Below, piece by piece: positions 54,901-62,536 of a DNA stretch of 64,000 nt. The stretch's first letter is position 1; each line of letters starts with the position of its first letter. The notes beneath the pieces were generated by a model. It searched no databases, was not told the origin of the DNA, and saw only the letters and a list, made by a program, of their open reading frames with translations. Source of the DNA: Erwinia sp039023475 (GTDB lineage Bacteria > Pseudomonadota > Gammaproteobacteria > Enterobacterales > Enterobacteriaceae); the NCBI RefSeq assembly GCF_039023475.1, contig NZ_JBCHVB010000001.1, positions 496,001 to 560,000 of the forward strand, read 5' to 3'. The position numbers and the translations under genes are program-made.

Positions 54901-55060
54901 CACCGTATTGGGCCTGGCGCCGCTGCTGCGCGATGTGTTTTTCCAGAGTATGGCCGTGGTGATTATGTTTGGTCTGGGCTTTGCGACGATACTTACGCTG
55001 TTGGTGCTTCCGGTATTTTATGCCTGTTTTCATCGCACGCCGGGAACGCCCTCGCCATGA
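51998..55060 (+). CDS. RND family efflux pump inner-membrane subunit
   Basis: A 1020-residue proton-driven RND transporter with TM1, two large periplasmic loops (about 35-335 and 560-860) and 12 membrane helices. The proton-relay region SMLVDNAIVVVEG is in TM4. By eye it resembles the AcrB/TriC-like hydrophobe pumps more than metal pumps, but the substrate is unknown. It is coupled to the adaptor upstream (TAATG) and to the acyltransferase downstream (ATGA). No outer-membrane factor gene is adjacent, so it probably uses TolC. Confidence 0.92.
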   Translation: MDISRQFINNPIRVWLAILLLGIGGIFALLNIGRLEDPAFTIKTAVIITHYPGASAQQVEEEVTLPLENALQQLPYLDNVSSISSNGLSQITVNIESRYHSSQLPQIWDELRRRVDDATRFFPPGVTVPFVNDDFGDVFGFFFTISGNSFSNQELAQYAEQLRRELVLVPGVGKVAIGGTIPPQINVDVSTTEMSARGITLNQLSSVLNRLNVVSNAGEIKSGTESIRLHPTGEFESLEELGDLLVSPTGGAGTTRLSDIATLSRGFSESPSNIYHANGRPALSMGVSFIAGVNVMKAGQALEARLQQMSVEKPAGIEINMFYDQAAEVAHSVNGFITNFLIALAIVVGVLLIFMGIRSGIIIAVSLALNVLGTLLIMYLWGIELQRISLGALIIALSMLVDNAIVVVEGVLIARQQGSPMATALNLVIRRSAFPLLGATVIAILAFAPIGLSQDATGEYCKSLFQVLLISLMLSWFSALTITPVLIKWGLFRREDSAEAAVKPSPYEGGFYRLYQRTLNALLAQKTLTLSMMAILLALAIWGFGAVRQNFFPSANTPIFFVDLWLPYGTDIHSTEKIAGDIEKTITGQRGVVATVTTIGQGSMRFILTYNGQRQYSNYAQIMVRMDDQRNIAALARQLDLSIARHFPQVNASTKRVMFGPSGGSAIEVRIQGPDPDRMRLIASKVERILASDPDTDSVRQDWQNRSKVIRPQYNPALGRELGVDKQEIDNALAMNFTGSRVGLYREGADLLPVIVRPPDSERKDANHLQNILVWSQNLQQYIPLSNVVGGFNLEWEDPLILRRDRIRMLTVQTDPNPLSNATSGDILERVRPQIEKIPLPHGYSIEWGGDAENSSEAQQGLFTTLPLGYLVMFVITVLMFSSLKNAIAIWLTVPLALIGVTPGFLLTGISFGFMALIGLLSLSGMLIRNGIVLVEEIELQKQSRPQHEAILYAATSRLRPILLTAFTTVLGLAPLLRDVFFQSMAVVIMFGLGFATILTLLVLPVFYACFHRTPGTPSP

Positions 55061-56022
55061 ATCTTACCGGACTCAACCTGATTAAAACGCTGGGTTGTAT
55101 GTCAGCGGTAACTTTTTTCACTTTGTATAACACCTGGGACCGCTACGATTACGACTACCACTGGATCCTGCCGTTTCTTACCTTTATTTCTACCATCGCC
55201 ACCCCCCTGTTTTTTGTTGTGGCCGGCATAACGGATTCCCGTGCCAATAGGGAGGTGGGCTGGACACTGACTAAAATAAAAAATCTGGCGATCGTTTTTC
55301 TCTTCTGGATGACGGTCTATTATGTGTGGGAGCCCTACCAGCGCGGCTATATGATCCAGCCGTGGTTTGTCTTCGCCTTTATATTGATTTACAGCTTTAA
55401 CCCTTTGTTTGTCCTGCTGAGCCAGCGCCTGCTGATTTTCTGCGGTCTGGTATTTATCCTGCTGCTCGCTTCCTATGGTTATGAACTGCTTTCGGTGCTC
55501 TATCCACAGAGATATCTCTTCAGTCTGGAGCCGGAATATCGCATCTGGACCTGGCTATTGTTTTATCTGACCGGCCAGCTATTAGCTAATCCACTCATTG
55601 CTGACTGGTTCTGGCGCAAAAAAGTGGCACGCGCTGCGGCCATCGCCCTTCCCTTTATCTATCTGTTTACCTGGTTTTATGAGCAACACTTTTTCTTCGC
55701 CGTCTTTAAAGCCGATCGTAATGCTTTTAATCTTACCGGCTCACAAATCTACATACTGGTTGTAGCCCTGGTAGTGGCAGCCAGCTGCGTGCGCTTTCGC
55801 CGCAATGCGGCAGTAAAAGAGGCGCTGTTAGCGGCCATCAGTAAAACTATGACGGGGGTGTATATCCTCCATTACTCCGTTTTCCACCTGCTGACCTTAG
55901 TTATCCCGGTTACTTCACTCGGCACCAAACTGATGCTGATTGTCATTACCTTTGCCCTATCGGTCCTCATTTCCCGGCTGATGCTTCTGAACGGCCTGCT
56001 TAAAACAGTTATAACGCTTTGA
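55057..56022 (+). CDS. Membrane acyltransferase (acyltransferase 3 family)
   Basis: A 321-residue integral membrane protein with about ten hydrophobic segments, typical of the acyltransferase-3 family (OafA/WecH-like). These proteins usually O-acetylate or succinylate surface glycans or small molecules. The expected N-terminal histidine motif is not clear, so catalytic status is uncertain. Its ATG overlaps the RND stop (ATGA), so the pump and this enzyme are made together. Whether it modifies a pump substrate or an envelope component is open. Confidence 0.72.
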   Translation: MNLTGLNLIKTLGCMSAVTFFTLYNTWDRYDYDYHWILPFLTFISTIATPLFFVVAGITDSRANREVGWTLTKIKNLAIVFLFWMTVYYVWEPYQRGYMIQPWFVFAFILIYSFNPLFVLLSQRLLIFCGLVFILLLASYGYELLSVLYPQRYLFSLEPEYRIWTWLLFYLTGQLLANPLIADWFWRKKVARAAAIALPFIYLFTWFYEQHFFFAVFKADRNAFNLTGSQIYILVVALVVAASCVRFRRNAAVKEALLAAISKTMTGVYILHYSVFHLLTLVIPVTSLGTKLMLIVITFALSVLISRLMLLNGLLKTVITL

Positions 56023-56384
56023 GGAGTGACTGGAGATGCGTCTGACTGCTAATGGCAACGCAGAGGCCAATGCTTTCTTGAAATAATCAGATAAAGAGCG
56101 TGCTGCCGTCGCAGCAGGGTCTGTAACCTGGCCCCTCTGAGCCATTCCAGGCGGGCGGGTAAGAAAATTACTGGCAGGATTATATTCACAGCCACAGGGG
56201 AACTTCGCATGGTTTATCTTTAGTAAACCAACAGGTGTCAAAGGAACAGGCGCGGCAGGTTGCATGATATGGAAGCCTGCCAGCATCATAATGCAATCAG
56301 TAATATGGTTGTTTAACAGGGGTTATGCTGGGGTTGATATTTTTGTCATCAGATAACCCTCTGATTACCTGAGGAAATACGCCC
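56023..56384. other. Intergenic region before the AI-2E family gene
   Basis: About 360 bp with no credible gene. It should contain the promoter of the downstream permease gene; no clear boxes or operators seen. Confidence 0.45.
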
Positions 56385-57389
56385 ATGAACCAAGGTTGGT
56401 TAAAACCTTTCGCTCCCTTCGTTCAGGGGCTTTTTATGCTGGCATGTCTGACGGTGGTGCTCATCGGCCTCTATCTCGCCGCCCCACTGGTCAACCAGGT
56501 GCTGCTGGCGCTGTTTCTTGCCGTTATGCTCGATCCCCTGATTAGCCGTCTGGCGCAGCGTGGCGTTCCACGCATTCTCTCTTCGCTGCTGGTGATCGCC
56601 CTTCTGCTGCTGTTGATCGTCATTATCATTCTCTCACTCAGCGCCTCAGCACCTGATTTGATCCAGCTCAGCCGCCAGGCGCCGGGCCTTGTGGTTGCCA
56701 GGCTGCAAACGCTGACGCAGTCGCTTGACCAGATGGGCATGGTATTCACTAGCGATGAGCTGATGAACTTTGTAGATACCGGCGCCGTGGTGCGCATGGT
56801 GACGACTCAACTCTCGCTGATCCCTGGCATGCTGTCGTGGTGGGTGATGGTTTTCCTGATGCAACTTTTTATGCTGTATGAGCTGCCCATGTTTAAGACC
56901 GCCCTCTACGCTAGTGAACGCCATCCACGCCTGCTCAGCGCGCTGGAAGAAGGCGTTCAGAGCGTCGCTATCTATGTTCGGGTGAAAACCCTGGCTGGCC
57001 TGCTCGGGGGCATTATTGTATGGGCTGCCGCCAGTTTGCTGGGACTGAAGTTTGCCTTTCTGTGGGGTGTGCTGATGTTTATTTTAAATTACGTGCCGGT
57101 ACTGGGTTCTTTTCTGGCCGCGATCCCGATGGTGATACAAACTTTTATCCTGTTCGATGCGAAAATCAGCCTGTTGGTAGCCGGTTTTTTTGTTGTGCTG
57201 AACCTGAGCCTGAGTAATGTGTTTGAACCACTTATGCTTGGAAAGCGTCTGAATATGTCAATTACCGCTCAACTGCTGGCATTTTTATTCTGGCAGGCGC
57301 TGCTTGGGATAACCGGAGCAATTCTGGCTATTCCTCTTACTTTTTTATTGAAAAAAGTCTGGCTGGCGCTTCGTCAACCAGCCAGTTAG
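56385..57389 (+). CDS. AI-2E family transporter (TqsA/YdiK-like)
   Basis: A 334-residue AI-2E family permease with about eight membrane segments. Conserved blocks include LALFLAVMLDPLISRLAQRGVPR near the N-terminus, FLWGVLMFILNYVPVLGSFLAAIP and the C-terminal EPLMLGKRL. Members include TqsA (AI-2 export), PerM and YdiK, and some are Na+/H+ antiporters. Sequence alone does not fix the substrate. GAGGAAA precedes the ATG. The stop lies about 25 bp before repeat array B. Confidence 0.85.
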   Translation: MNQGWLKPFAPFVQGLFMLACLTVVLIGLYLAAPLVNQVLLALFLAVMLDPLISRLAQRGVPRILSSLLVIALLLLLIVIIILSLSASAPDLIQLSRQAPGLVVARLQTLTQSLDQMGMVFTSDELMNFVDTGAVVRMVTTQLSLIPGMLSWWVMVFLMQLFMLYELPMFKTALYASERHPRLLSALEEGVQSVAIYVRVKTLAGLLGGIIVWAAASLLGLKFAFLWGVLMFILNYVPVLGSFLAAIPMVIQTFILFDAKISLLVAGFFVVLNLSLSNVFEPLMLGKRLNMSITAQLLAFLFWQALLGITGAILAIPLTFLLKKVWLALRQPAS

Positions 57390-57530
57390 CGCTGAGTTAA
57401 GGTATACCAATGACGTCTGTCCACTTATCCACGCCAGCCAGTTGCGGTGTTGACTGCGGATAAAGTCAGTTTTGCAGGCAATCAGTGAACTCACAGAGGA
57501 TATAGCCAGCGACGCTGGTGCCTGCCAGCG

Positions 57531-57631
57531 GAAGACGTTGACCGGATAAGCGGACTGTTGAACGCAGGGACACGCGAACCAAGCCTGGATGGATGTATTT
57601 ACGGCGTGTCCGCGTTACGGGCAACGCCTTC
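57531..57631 (-). repeat. X element (array B, copy 1)
   Basis: 101 bp. The left end GAAGACGTTGACCG is slightly degenerate; the right end is CGGGCAACGCCTTC. Confidence 0.88.
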
Positions 57632-57713
57632 AGCTTTGCCACAGTCTGACAGCGACATTTCTAACCCGGGACCACAGCAGCCTGCGACTCATTCAGCTCC
57701 GTAACCTGGCTCA

Positions 57714-57809
57714 GATAAGTGGCAGAACACCGGGACGCCGTAAATCCGTCCATGGAGGCTTCGCTGCCGCATCCCTGCGGCAGAGACCCGGCTTATCTGC
57801 CCACTTATC
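57714..57809 (-). repeat. Y element (array B, copy 1)
   Basis: 96 bp between GATAAGTGG and CCACTTATC. Confidence 0.9.
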
Positions 57810-57910
57810 ATCGCCCGCTGACTGCTGAGTTGTCTGCCAGCAAAACCCGTTTTGTAGGTAATCAGTGAAGCCACCAAAAATCCAAACAGCAACTCTGCTG
57901 CCCACCTGCG

Positions 57911-58011
57911 GAAGGCGTTGCCCGGATAAGTGGACTGTTGAGCGCAGGGACGCGCGAACCAAGCCTGGAGGGACGTATTTACGGCGTGTCCGCGTTACGG
58001 GCAACGCCTTC
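57911..58011 (-). repeat. X element (array B, copy 2)
   Basis: 101 bp with perfect 14-bp inverted ends GAAGGCGTTGCCCG/CGGGCAACGCCTTC. This is the reference copy for the family. Confidence 0.92.
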
Positions 58012-58093
58012 AGCTTTGCCACAGTCTGACAGCGACATTTCTAACCCGGGACCACAGCAGCCTGCGACTCATTCAGCTCCGTAACCTGGCTCA

Positions 58094-58189
58094 GATAAGT
58101 GGCAGAACACCGGGACGCCGTGAATCCATCCGTGGAGGCTTCGCTGCCGCCTCCCTGCGGCAGAGACCCGGCTTATCTGTCCACTTATC
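58094..58189 (-). repeat. Y element (array B, copy 2)
   Basis: 96 bp between GATAAGTGG and CCACTTATC, 380 bp after copy 1. Confidence 0.9.
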
Positions 58190-58290
58190 ATCGCCCGCTG
58201 ACTGCTGAGTTGTCAGGCAGTAAAATCAAAACGGCAGACAATACGTGGATTCCCAGCCAACTTTTACAGCAACTCTGCTGCCCACCTGCG

Positions 58291-58391
58291 GAAGGCGTTG
58301 CCCGGATAAGTGGACTGTTGAGCGCAGGGACGCGCGAACCAAGCCTACACGGATGTATTTACGGCGTGTCCGCGTTACGGGCAACGTCTTA
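58291..58391 (-). repeat. X element (array B, copy 3)
   Basis: 101 bp. The left end is intact; the right end carries two changes (CGGGCAACGTCTTA). Confidence 0.88.
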
Positions 58392-58473
58392 AGCTTTTAC
58401 GCAAGCCTGAAGCGACAGTTCAAATCTGAAGCCACGTCAACCATTGGCGAATGGTGCTCCTGAGACCGGCTCA

Positions 58474-58569
58474 GATAAGTGGCAGAACACCGGGACGCCG
58501 TGAATCCATCCGTGGAGGCTTCGCTGCCGCATCCCTGCGGCAGAGACCCGGCTTATCTGTCCACTTATC
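58474..58569 (-). repeat. Y element (array B, copy 3)
   Basis: 96 bp between GATAAGTGG and CCACTTATC, 380 bp after copy 2. Confidence 0.9.
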
Positions 58570-58669
58570 ATCGCCCACTGGCGGCGGTGTTGTCTGTCAG
58601 CAAAAACCGTTTTGTAGGTAATCAGTGAAGCCACCAAAAATCCAAACAGCGACGCTGATGCCACCTGCG

Positions 58670-58770
58670 GAAGGCGTTGCCCGGATAAGTGGACTGTTGA
58701 GCGCAGGGACGCGAGAATAAAGCCTGGAGGGATGTATGCACGGCATGTCCGCGTTACGGGCAACGCCTTC
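58670..58770 (-). repeat. X element (array B, copy 4)
   Basis: 101 bp with perfect 14-bp inverted ends. Interior slightly diverged. Confidence 0.9.
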
Positions 58771-58915
58771 AGTTTTGCCCCGAGTTGACAGCGACAAGAA
58801 GATCTGGCGAACCAAACCTGGACGGATGTATTTACGGCATCTCCATGTTACAGGCATCGCCTTCAGCTTTTAAGCAAGCCTGACAGCGACCAGAAAATCT
58901 GGCGAAATGTCTGGC

Positions 58916-58950
58916 GCGGTGCGCGGAGGAATATAAAGGACGCGCACCGC
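58916..58950 (-). terminator. Hairpin downstream of yjfF
   Basis: GCGGTGCGCG and CGCGCACCGC form a 10-bp perfect stem about 13 bp after the yjfF stop. It lacks a U-run, so it is only a possible terminator or 3'-end stabiliser. Confidence 0.5.
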
Positions 58951-58962
58951 ATTATGACCTGC

Positions 58963-59946
58963 TTATGCCAGTCGCTTCACCGGCGCACTTTGCTGCCTGT
59001 CCCACATCACCGTCAGCAGACGCTGAAGAGCGATAAAGGCAAACAGCAGAACGCCGATGGCTATTTTGGTCCACCACGAACTGAGCGTGCCATCAAAGAT
59101 AATCCAGGTCTGGATCAGACCCTGAATCAGTACCCCAAACAGCGTACCCAGCACGGTGCCGACCCCACCGGAAAGCAATGTGCCGCCGATCACCACTGAA
59201 GCAATAGCGTCAAGCTCCACGCCCATTCCCGCCAGCGCATAGCCCGCCGAGGTATAAATAGAGAAAACTATTCCGGCAAGCGTAGCGAGCGCAGATGAAA
59301 GCATATAGACACGGACAGTGGTGCTGCGGGTAGAAATGCCCATAAGCTGCGCTGAAGTGGCGTTGCCCCCGATGGCGTAAACCTGATTACCGAACCGGCT
59401 CCTGTGCGCCAGCACGATGCCGAACACCACCACCACCAGCATAATCACCGCCAGCAGGCTGAGCCGCCCACCGCCAGGCAGCTTCCAGGCCATTGAGGAG
59501 AGCGTGCTGTAAAGCGGATGATCGATTGGAATCGAACTCTCCGCCACCAGATAACTGCTGCCGCGCAGGAAAAACATCCCTGCCAGCGTAATAATAAAAG
59601 CCGGGATTTTCAGGGCGTCAATCAGCCAGCCCATAAAAGCGCCAAAGGCTGACCCCATAACCATCACCAGCGCGAACGCCAGCCAGGGATCGAGATGCAG
59701 ATCGCCAATCACCCGCGCCAGAAAAACGCCGGTGAAAGCGATCACTGCGCCAACCGACAGGTCAATACCGCCAGAGAGGATCACGAAGGTCATCCCTACG
59801 GCGATGATGCCCAGGAAAGCGTTATCGGTGAGGATATTAGCGATAACGCGGGTGGAAGCGAAGCCGGGGAACTGCGACAGGCAGAACAGATAGCCCGCCA
59901 CAAACACCAGCAGCGTAATCATTAACGGCAGATGACGTTTAACCAC
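58963..59946 (-). CDS. yjfF: Galactofuranose ABC transporter permease YjfF
   Basis: A 327-residue BPD_transp_2 permease with about ten membrane segments, close to E. coli YjfF (FPGFASTRVIANILTDNAFLG, GGNATSAQLMGISTRSTT). It pairs with YtfT to form the channel of the galactofuranose importer. The start is GTG at 59946, overlapping the ytfT stop by 8 bases, so the genes are translationally coupled. Last gene of ytfQRT-yjfF. In E. coli fbp lies next to this operon; here repeat array B follows instead. Confidence 0.93.
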   Translation of the reverse strand: MVKRHLPLMITLLVFVAGYLFCLSQFPGFASTRVIANILTDNAFLGIIAVGMTFVILSGGIDLSVGAVIAFTGVFLARVIGDLHLDPWLAFALVMVMGSAFGAFMGWLIDALKIPAFIITLAGMFFLRGSSYLVAESSIPIDHPLYSTLSSMAWKLPGGGRLSLLAVIMLVVVVFGIVLAHRSRFGNQVYAIGGNATSAQLMGISTRSTTVRVYMLSSALATLAGIVFSIYTSAGYALAGMGVELDAIASVVIGGTLLSGGVGTVLGTLFGVLIQGLIQTWIIFDGTLSSWWTKIAIGVLLFAFIALQRLLTVMWDRQQSAPVKRLA

Positions 59947-60958
59947 CTTTGCGCCCTCTCTTAAAGAGTTGAATAAAGCGTGGGGACTGAATTAACAGTA
60001 CCGCCATCACCACCACTGCCTTGACCACCTGGTTCAGCTCGGGCCGGAAACCCGACAGCAGAATGCCGGTATTCATGGACTGAATAATCAGCGCGCCGAT
60101 CAGCGACAGCAGTAAATTAAAGCGCCCTCCCATCAGCGACGCACCGCCAATCACCACCGCCAGGATCGCGTCAAGCTCAAGCCACAGCCCGGCATTGTTG
60201 GCGTCAGCGCCACGGATGTCTGCCGCCACAATCAATCCCGCCACGGCGGCGCAGAGTCCGCTAATCACATAGGTTGTCATCACAATCAGCCAGCCGTTTA
60301 CGCCAGCGTTGCGGGCGGCCCGCAGGTTGATGCCCACCGCCTCGATAAACATCCCCAGCGCCGTTTTGCGGGTCAGAAGCCACACAAACAGCGCCACGAC
60401 CAGCGTTATCCAGACCGGCACGGGAAACAGCAGAAAGGTTCCGCTACCGAACCAGGCGAGCGCTCCGTTGTTGAAGGTGACGATTTGGCCCTGCGTAATC
60501 AGCTGAGCAATACCGCGCCCCGCCACCATCAGAATCAGCGTGGCGACGAACGGCTGTATCTTTAACAACGACACCAGTACGCCGTTCCAGAGCCCGCATA
60601 AAATCCCCGTTCCCAGCGTCGCCAGTACCACATATGTCAGGCTGTGGCCGGAGACGGTCAGCGTCGCCGCTGTGGCACCGGCAATAGCCATTACCGCGCC
60701 TACCGAAAGATCGATCCCGCCGGTCGCGATCACCAGCGTCATCCCAATGGCCAGAAGTGCCACGGGGGCGGCCCGGTTAAGAATATCGATCGGGCTGCCG
60801 AACAGCCGTCCATCCTGTACGTTGATGGAAAAAAAACTGTTCGCCACCAGGCTGTCAATCAGCAGCACCAGTAACAGTGCGGCAATTTGCGGCATGCCAG
60901 GCGGCAGCTTGCGTTTAATCATGGGCGTTTTCCCCGACACCAGATGTGATTCAAGCAT
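59939..60958 (-). CDS. ytfT: Galactofuranose ABC transporter permease YtfT
   Basis: A 339-residue permease very similar to E. coli YtfT (341), with blocks GRLFGSPIDILNRAAPVALL and GIDLSVGAVMAIAGA. The ATG at 60958 follows a strong GGGAGGGGAG and overlaps the ytfR stop by 8 bases. A longer frame to 61030 is an extension into ytfR. Confidence 0.94.
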   Translation of the reverse strand: MLESHLVSGKTPMIKRKLPPGMPQIAALLLVLLIDSLVANSFFSINVQDGRLFGSPIDILNRAAPVALLAIGMTLVIATGGIDLSVGAVMAIAGATAATLTVSGHSLTYVVLATLGTGILCGLWNGVLVSLLKIQPFVATLILMVAGRGIAQLITQGQIVTFNNGALAWFGSGTFLLFPVPVWITLVVALFVWLLTRKTALGMFIEAVGINLRAARNAGVNGWLIVMTTYVISGLCAAVAGLIVAADIRGADANNAGLWLELDAILAVVIGGASLMGGRFNLLLSLIGALIIQSMNTGILLSGFRPELNQVVKAVVVMAVLLIQSPRFIQLFKRGRKGG

Positions 60959-62477
60959 GTTGCTCCCCTCCCGCTGCAATAGCGTTGACGATGGCGGAGA
61001 CGGAGAGCTTCTCAAGCGGGATTTCAGCAACCTGCTGACGATCTCTCAGGATCACAACGCGATCCGCATAGCCCACCAGCTCCTCAAGTTCAGAGGAGAT
61101 CACCAGCAGCGCCAGTCCATCCGCGCAGAGCGTCTCGATCAAACGGATGATTTCAGCATGCGCGCCAACATCAATGCCGCGGGTCGGCTCGTCCAGAATC
61201 AGAAACTGCGGGCGCGTCACCAGCCAGCGCGACAGCAGCACCTTCTGCTGATTGCCTCCTGAAAGCAGCTCGACCGGCTGCTCGGCGTGCGGTGTGCGAA
61301 TCCCCAGGCTTTTGATAAAGCGTTCGGCAATCTGCTGCTGCTCCCGCCGCTTAATCGGTCTGAGCCAGCCCCGCTGCGCCTGAAGCGCCAGAATAATATT
61401 TTCCCTCACCGAAGCGGCTCCCACGATGCCGTCAGTTTTACGATCCTCGGGACAGAAGCCCATCCCCAGCCGGGAGGCCTGTGCGGGTGTCCGGATCGAC
61501 TGTTTCTTACCTTTTATCCAGGCGCTGCCGCTGTCAGCCCGGCGGATGCCAAACAGCAGCTCGGCGGTTTCGGTACGCCCTGACCCCAGCAGGCCTGCCA
61601 GACCCACCGCTTCGCCGGGACGAATGCTCAGGCTGAAGGGGGCAATGGTGCCTTTCCTGCCGTAATCTTTGAACTCCACCACCGGCTGATTGCTTTTTAA
61701 GGTACTACCCGCTCTCTGTAGGGCGGTTTCCAGCAGCTCGCGTCCCAGCATTAGCTTGATCAGCTCTATCTGCGGCAGCTCGCTCGTTTCCCGCGTCGCC
61801 ACGAACTGGCCATTACGCAGAACGGTGATTCTGTCGCTGACCTTGTAAACCTGATCGAGAAAATGGGTAACGAAGATCAGCCCCATACCGCGCGCTTTCA
61901 GCTGATTCATCAGCGTGAACAGCATTTCCACTTCGCTGGCGTCAAGGCTGGCGGTGGGTTCATCCAGGATCAGCACTTTGGCGGAAAGATCCACCGCGCG
62001 GCAGATGGCGATAATCTGCTGCATCGCCACGGAGTACTGCCCCAGCGGCCGGGTGACATCCAGTTCAAAACCGTAGCTGTTCATCAGTTCGCGGGATTTA
62101 CGGACCAGCGTGCCCCGGTCAACAAACCCGAACCGCCGCGGCTCACGGCCAATAAACAGGTTATCTGCCACGGACATATTGGGCAGCAGATTGACTTCCT
62201 GGTAAACGGTGCCGATGCCGAATGCCTGCGCCTCGGCGGTGTTGCGGGGCGTGACAGGCTTGCCATCAAGCACAACGGTCCCCGCGTCACGCTGGTATAC
62301 GCCGGTCAGCACTTTAATCAGCGTCGATTTTCCGGCACCGTTCTCCCCCAGCAGCGCCATAATTTCGCCCGGGCGGATATCAAAGGAGACGTTATCCAGC
62401 GCCTTGACGCCGGGAAAGGCTTTGCTGACGCCGCTGATGCTGAGTAGCGGCGCCGGAAAAGAAGATTGGGTGGTCAT
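60951..62477 (-). CDS. ytfR: Galactofuranose ABC transporter ATPase YtfR
   Basis: A 508-residue tandem ABC ATPase (E. coli YtfR 500). The first half has Walker A GENGAGKST. The second half has the signature LSGGNQQKVLLSRWL and Walker B FLILDEPTRGIDVG. It energises the YtfT-YjfF channel. The ATG at 62477 follows GAGG; five upstream codons to 62492 are not needed. An intrinsic terminator separates it from ytfQ. Confidence 0.94.
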   Translation of the reverse strand: MTTQSSFPAPLLSISGVSKAFPGVKALDNVSFDIRPGEIMALLGENGAGKSTLIKVLTGVYQRDAGTVVLDGKPVTPRNTAEAQAFGIGTVYQEVNLLPNMSVADNLFIGREPRRFGFVDRGTLVRKSRELMNSYGFELDVTRPLGQYSVAMQQIIAICRAVDLSAKVLILDEPTASLDASEVEMLFTLMNQLKARGMGLIFVTHFLDQVYKVSDRITVLRNGQFVATRETSELPQIELIKLMLGRELLETALQRAGSTLKSNQPVVEFKDYGRKGTIAPFSLSIRPGEAVGLAGLLGSGRTETAELLFGIRRADSGSAWIKGKKQSIRTPAQASRLGMGFCPEDRKTDGIVGAASVRENIILALQAQRGWLRPIKRREQQQIAERFIKSLGIRTPHAEQPVELLSGGNQQKVLLSRWLVTRPQFLILDEPTRGIDVGAHAEIIRLIETLCADGLALLVISSELEELVGYADRVVILRDRQQVAEIPLEKLSVSAIVNAIAAGGEQHA

Positions 62478-62496
62478 AGCGCGTCGCCTCACCGTG

Positions 62497-62522
62497 AAAA
62501 AAACCGCCCTGGAGTGGGCGGT
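62497..62522 (-). terminator. Internal terminator between ytfQ and ytfR
   Basis: On the minus strand ACCGCCC and GGGCGGT form a 7-bp stem followed by seven Us. It should reduce transcription into ytfR so that the binding protein is made in excess. Confidence 0.8.
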
Positions 62523-62536
62523 GCGGTAGTGTTAAC

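Larger units (their letters stand above)
57411..58870 (-). repeat. Repeat array B (alternating X and Y elements, 380-bp period)
   Basis: A tandem array between the AI-2E gene and yjfF. X elements start at 57531, 57911, 58291 and 58670; Y elements start at 57714, 58094 and 58474. Each class therefore recurs every 379-380 bp. Units 1 and 2 also share nearly identical spacers; unit 3 has a diverged X-to-Y spacer. A Y-end remnant (CCACTTATC) lies at the left edge near 57421 and a degenerate half-X at about 58806-58864. Orientation is opposite to array A. No credible gene inside. Confidence 0.9.

Noticed and set aside
55957..56289. 110-codon minus-strand frame after the acyltransferase
   Set aside because: It overlaps the end of the acyltransferase gene and has no ribosome site or family features.
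57711..58857. Several 80-110 codon frames inside array B
   Set aside because: Repeat-derived, mutually overlapping and without start signals; the peptides merely follow the tandem unit.
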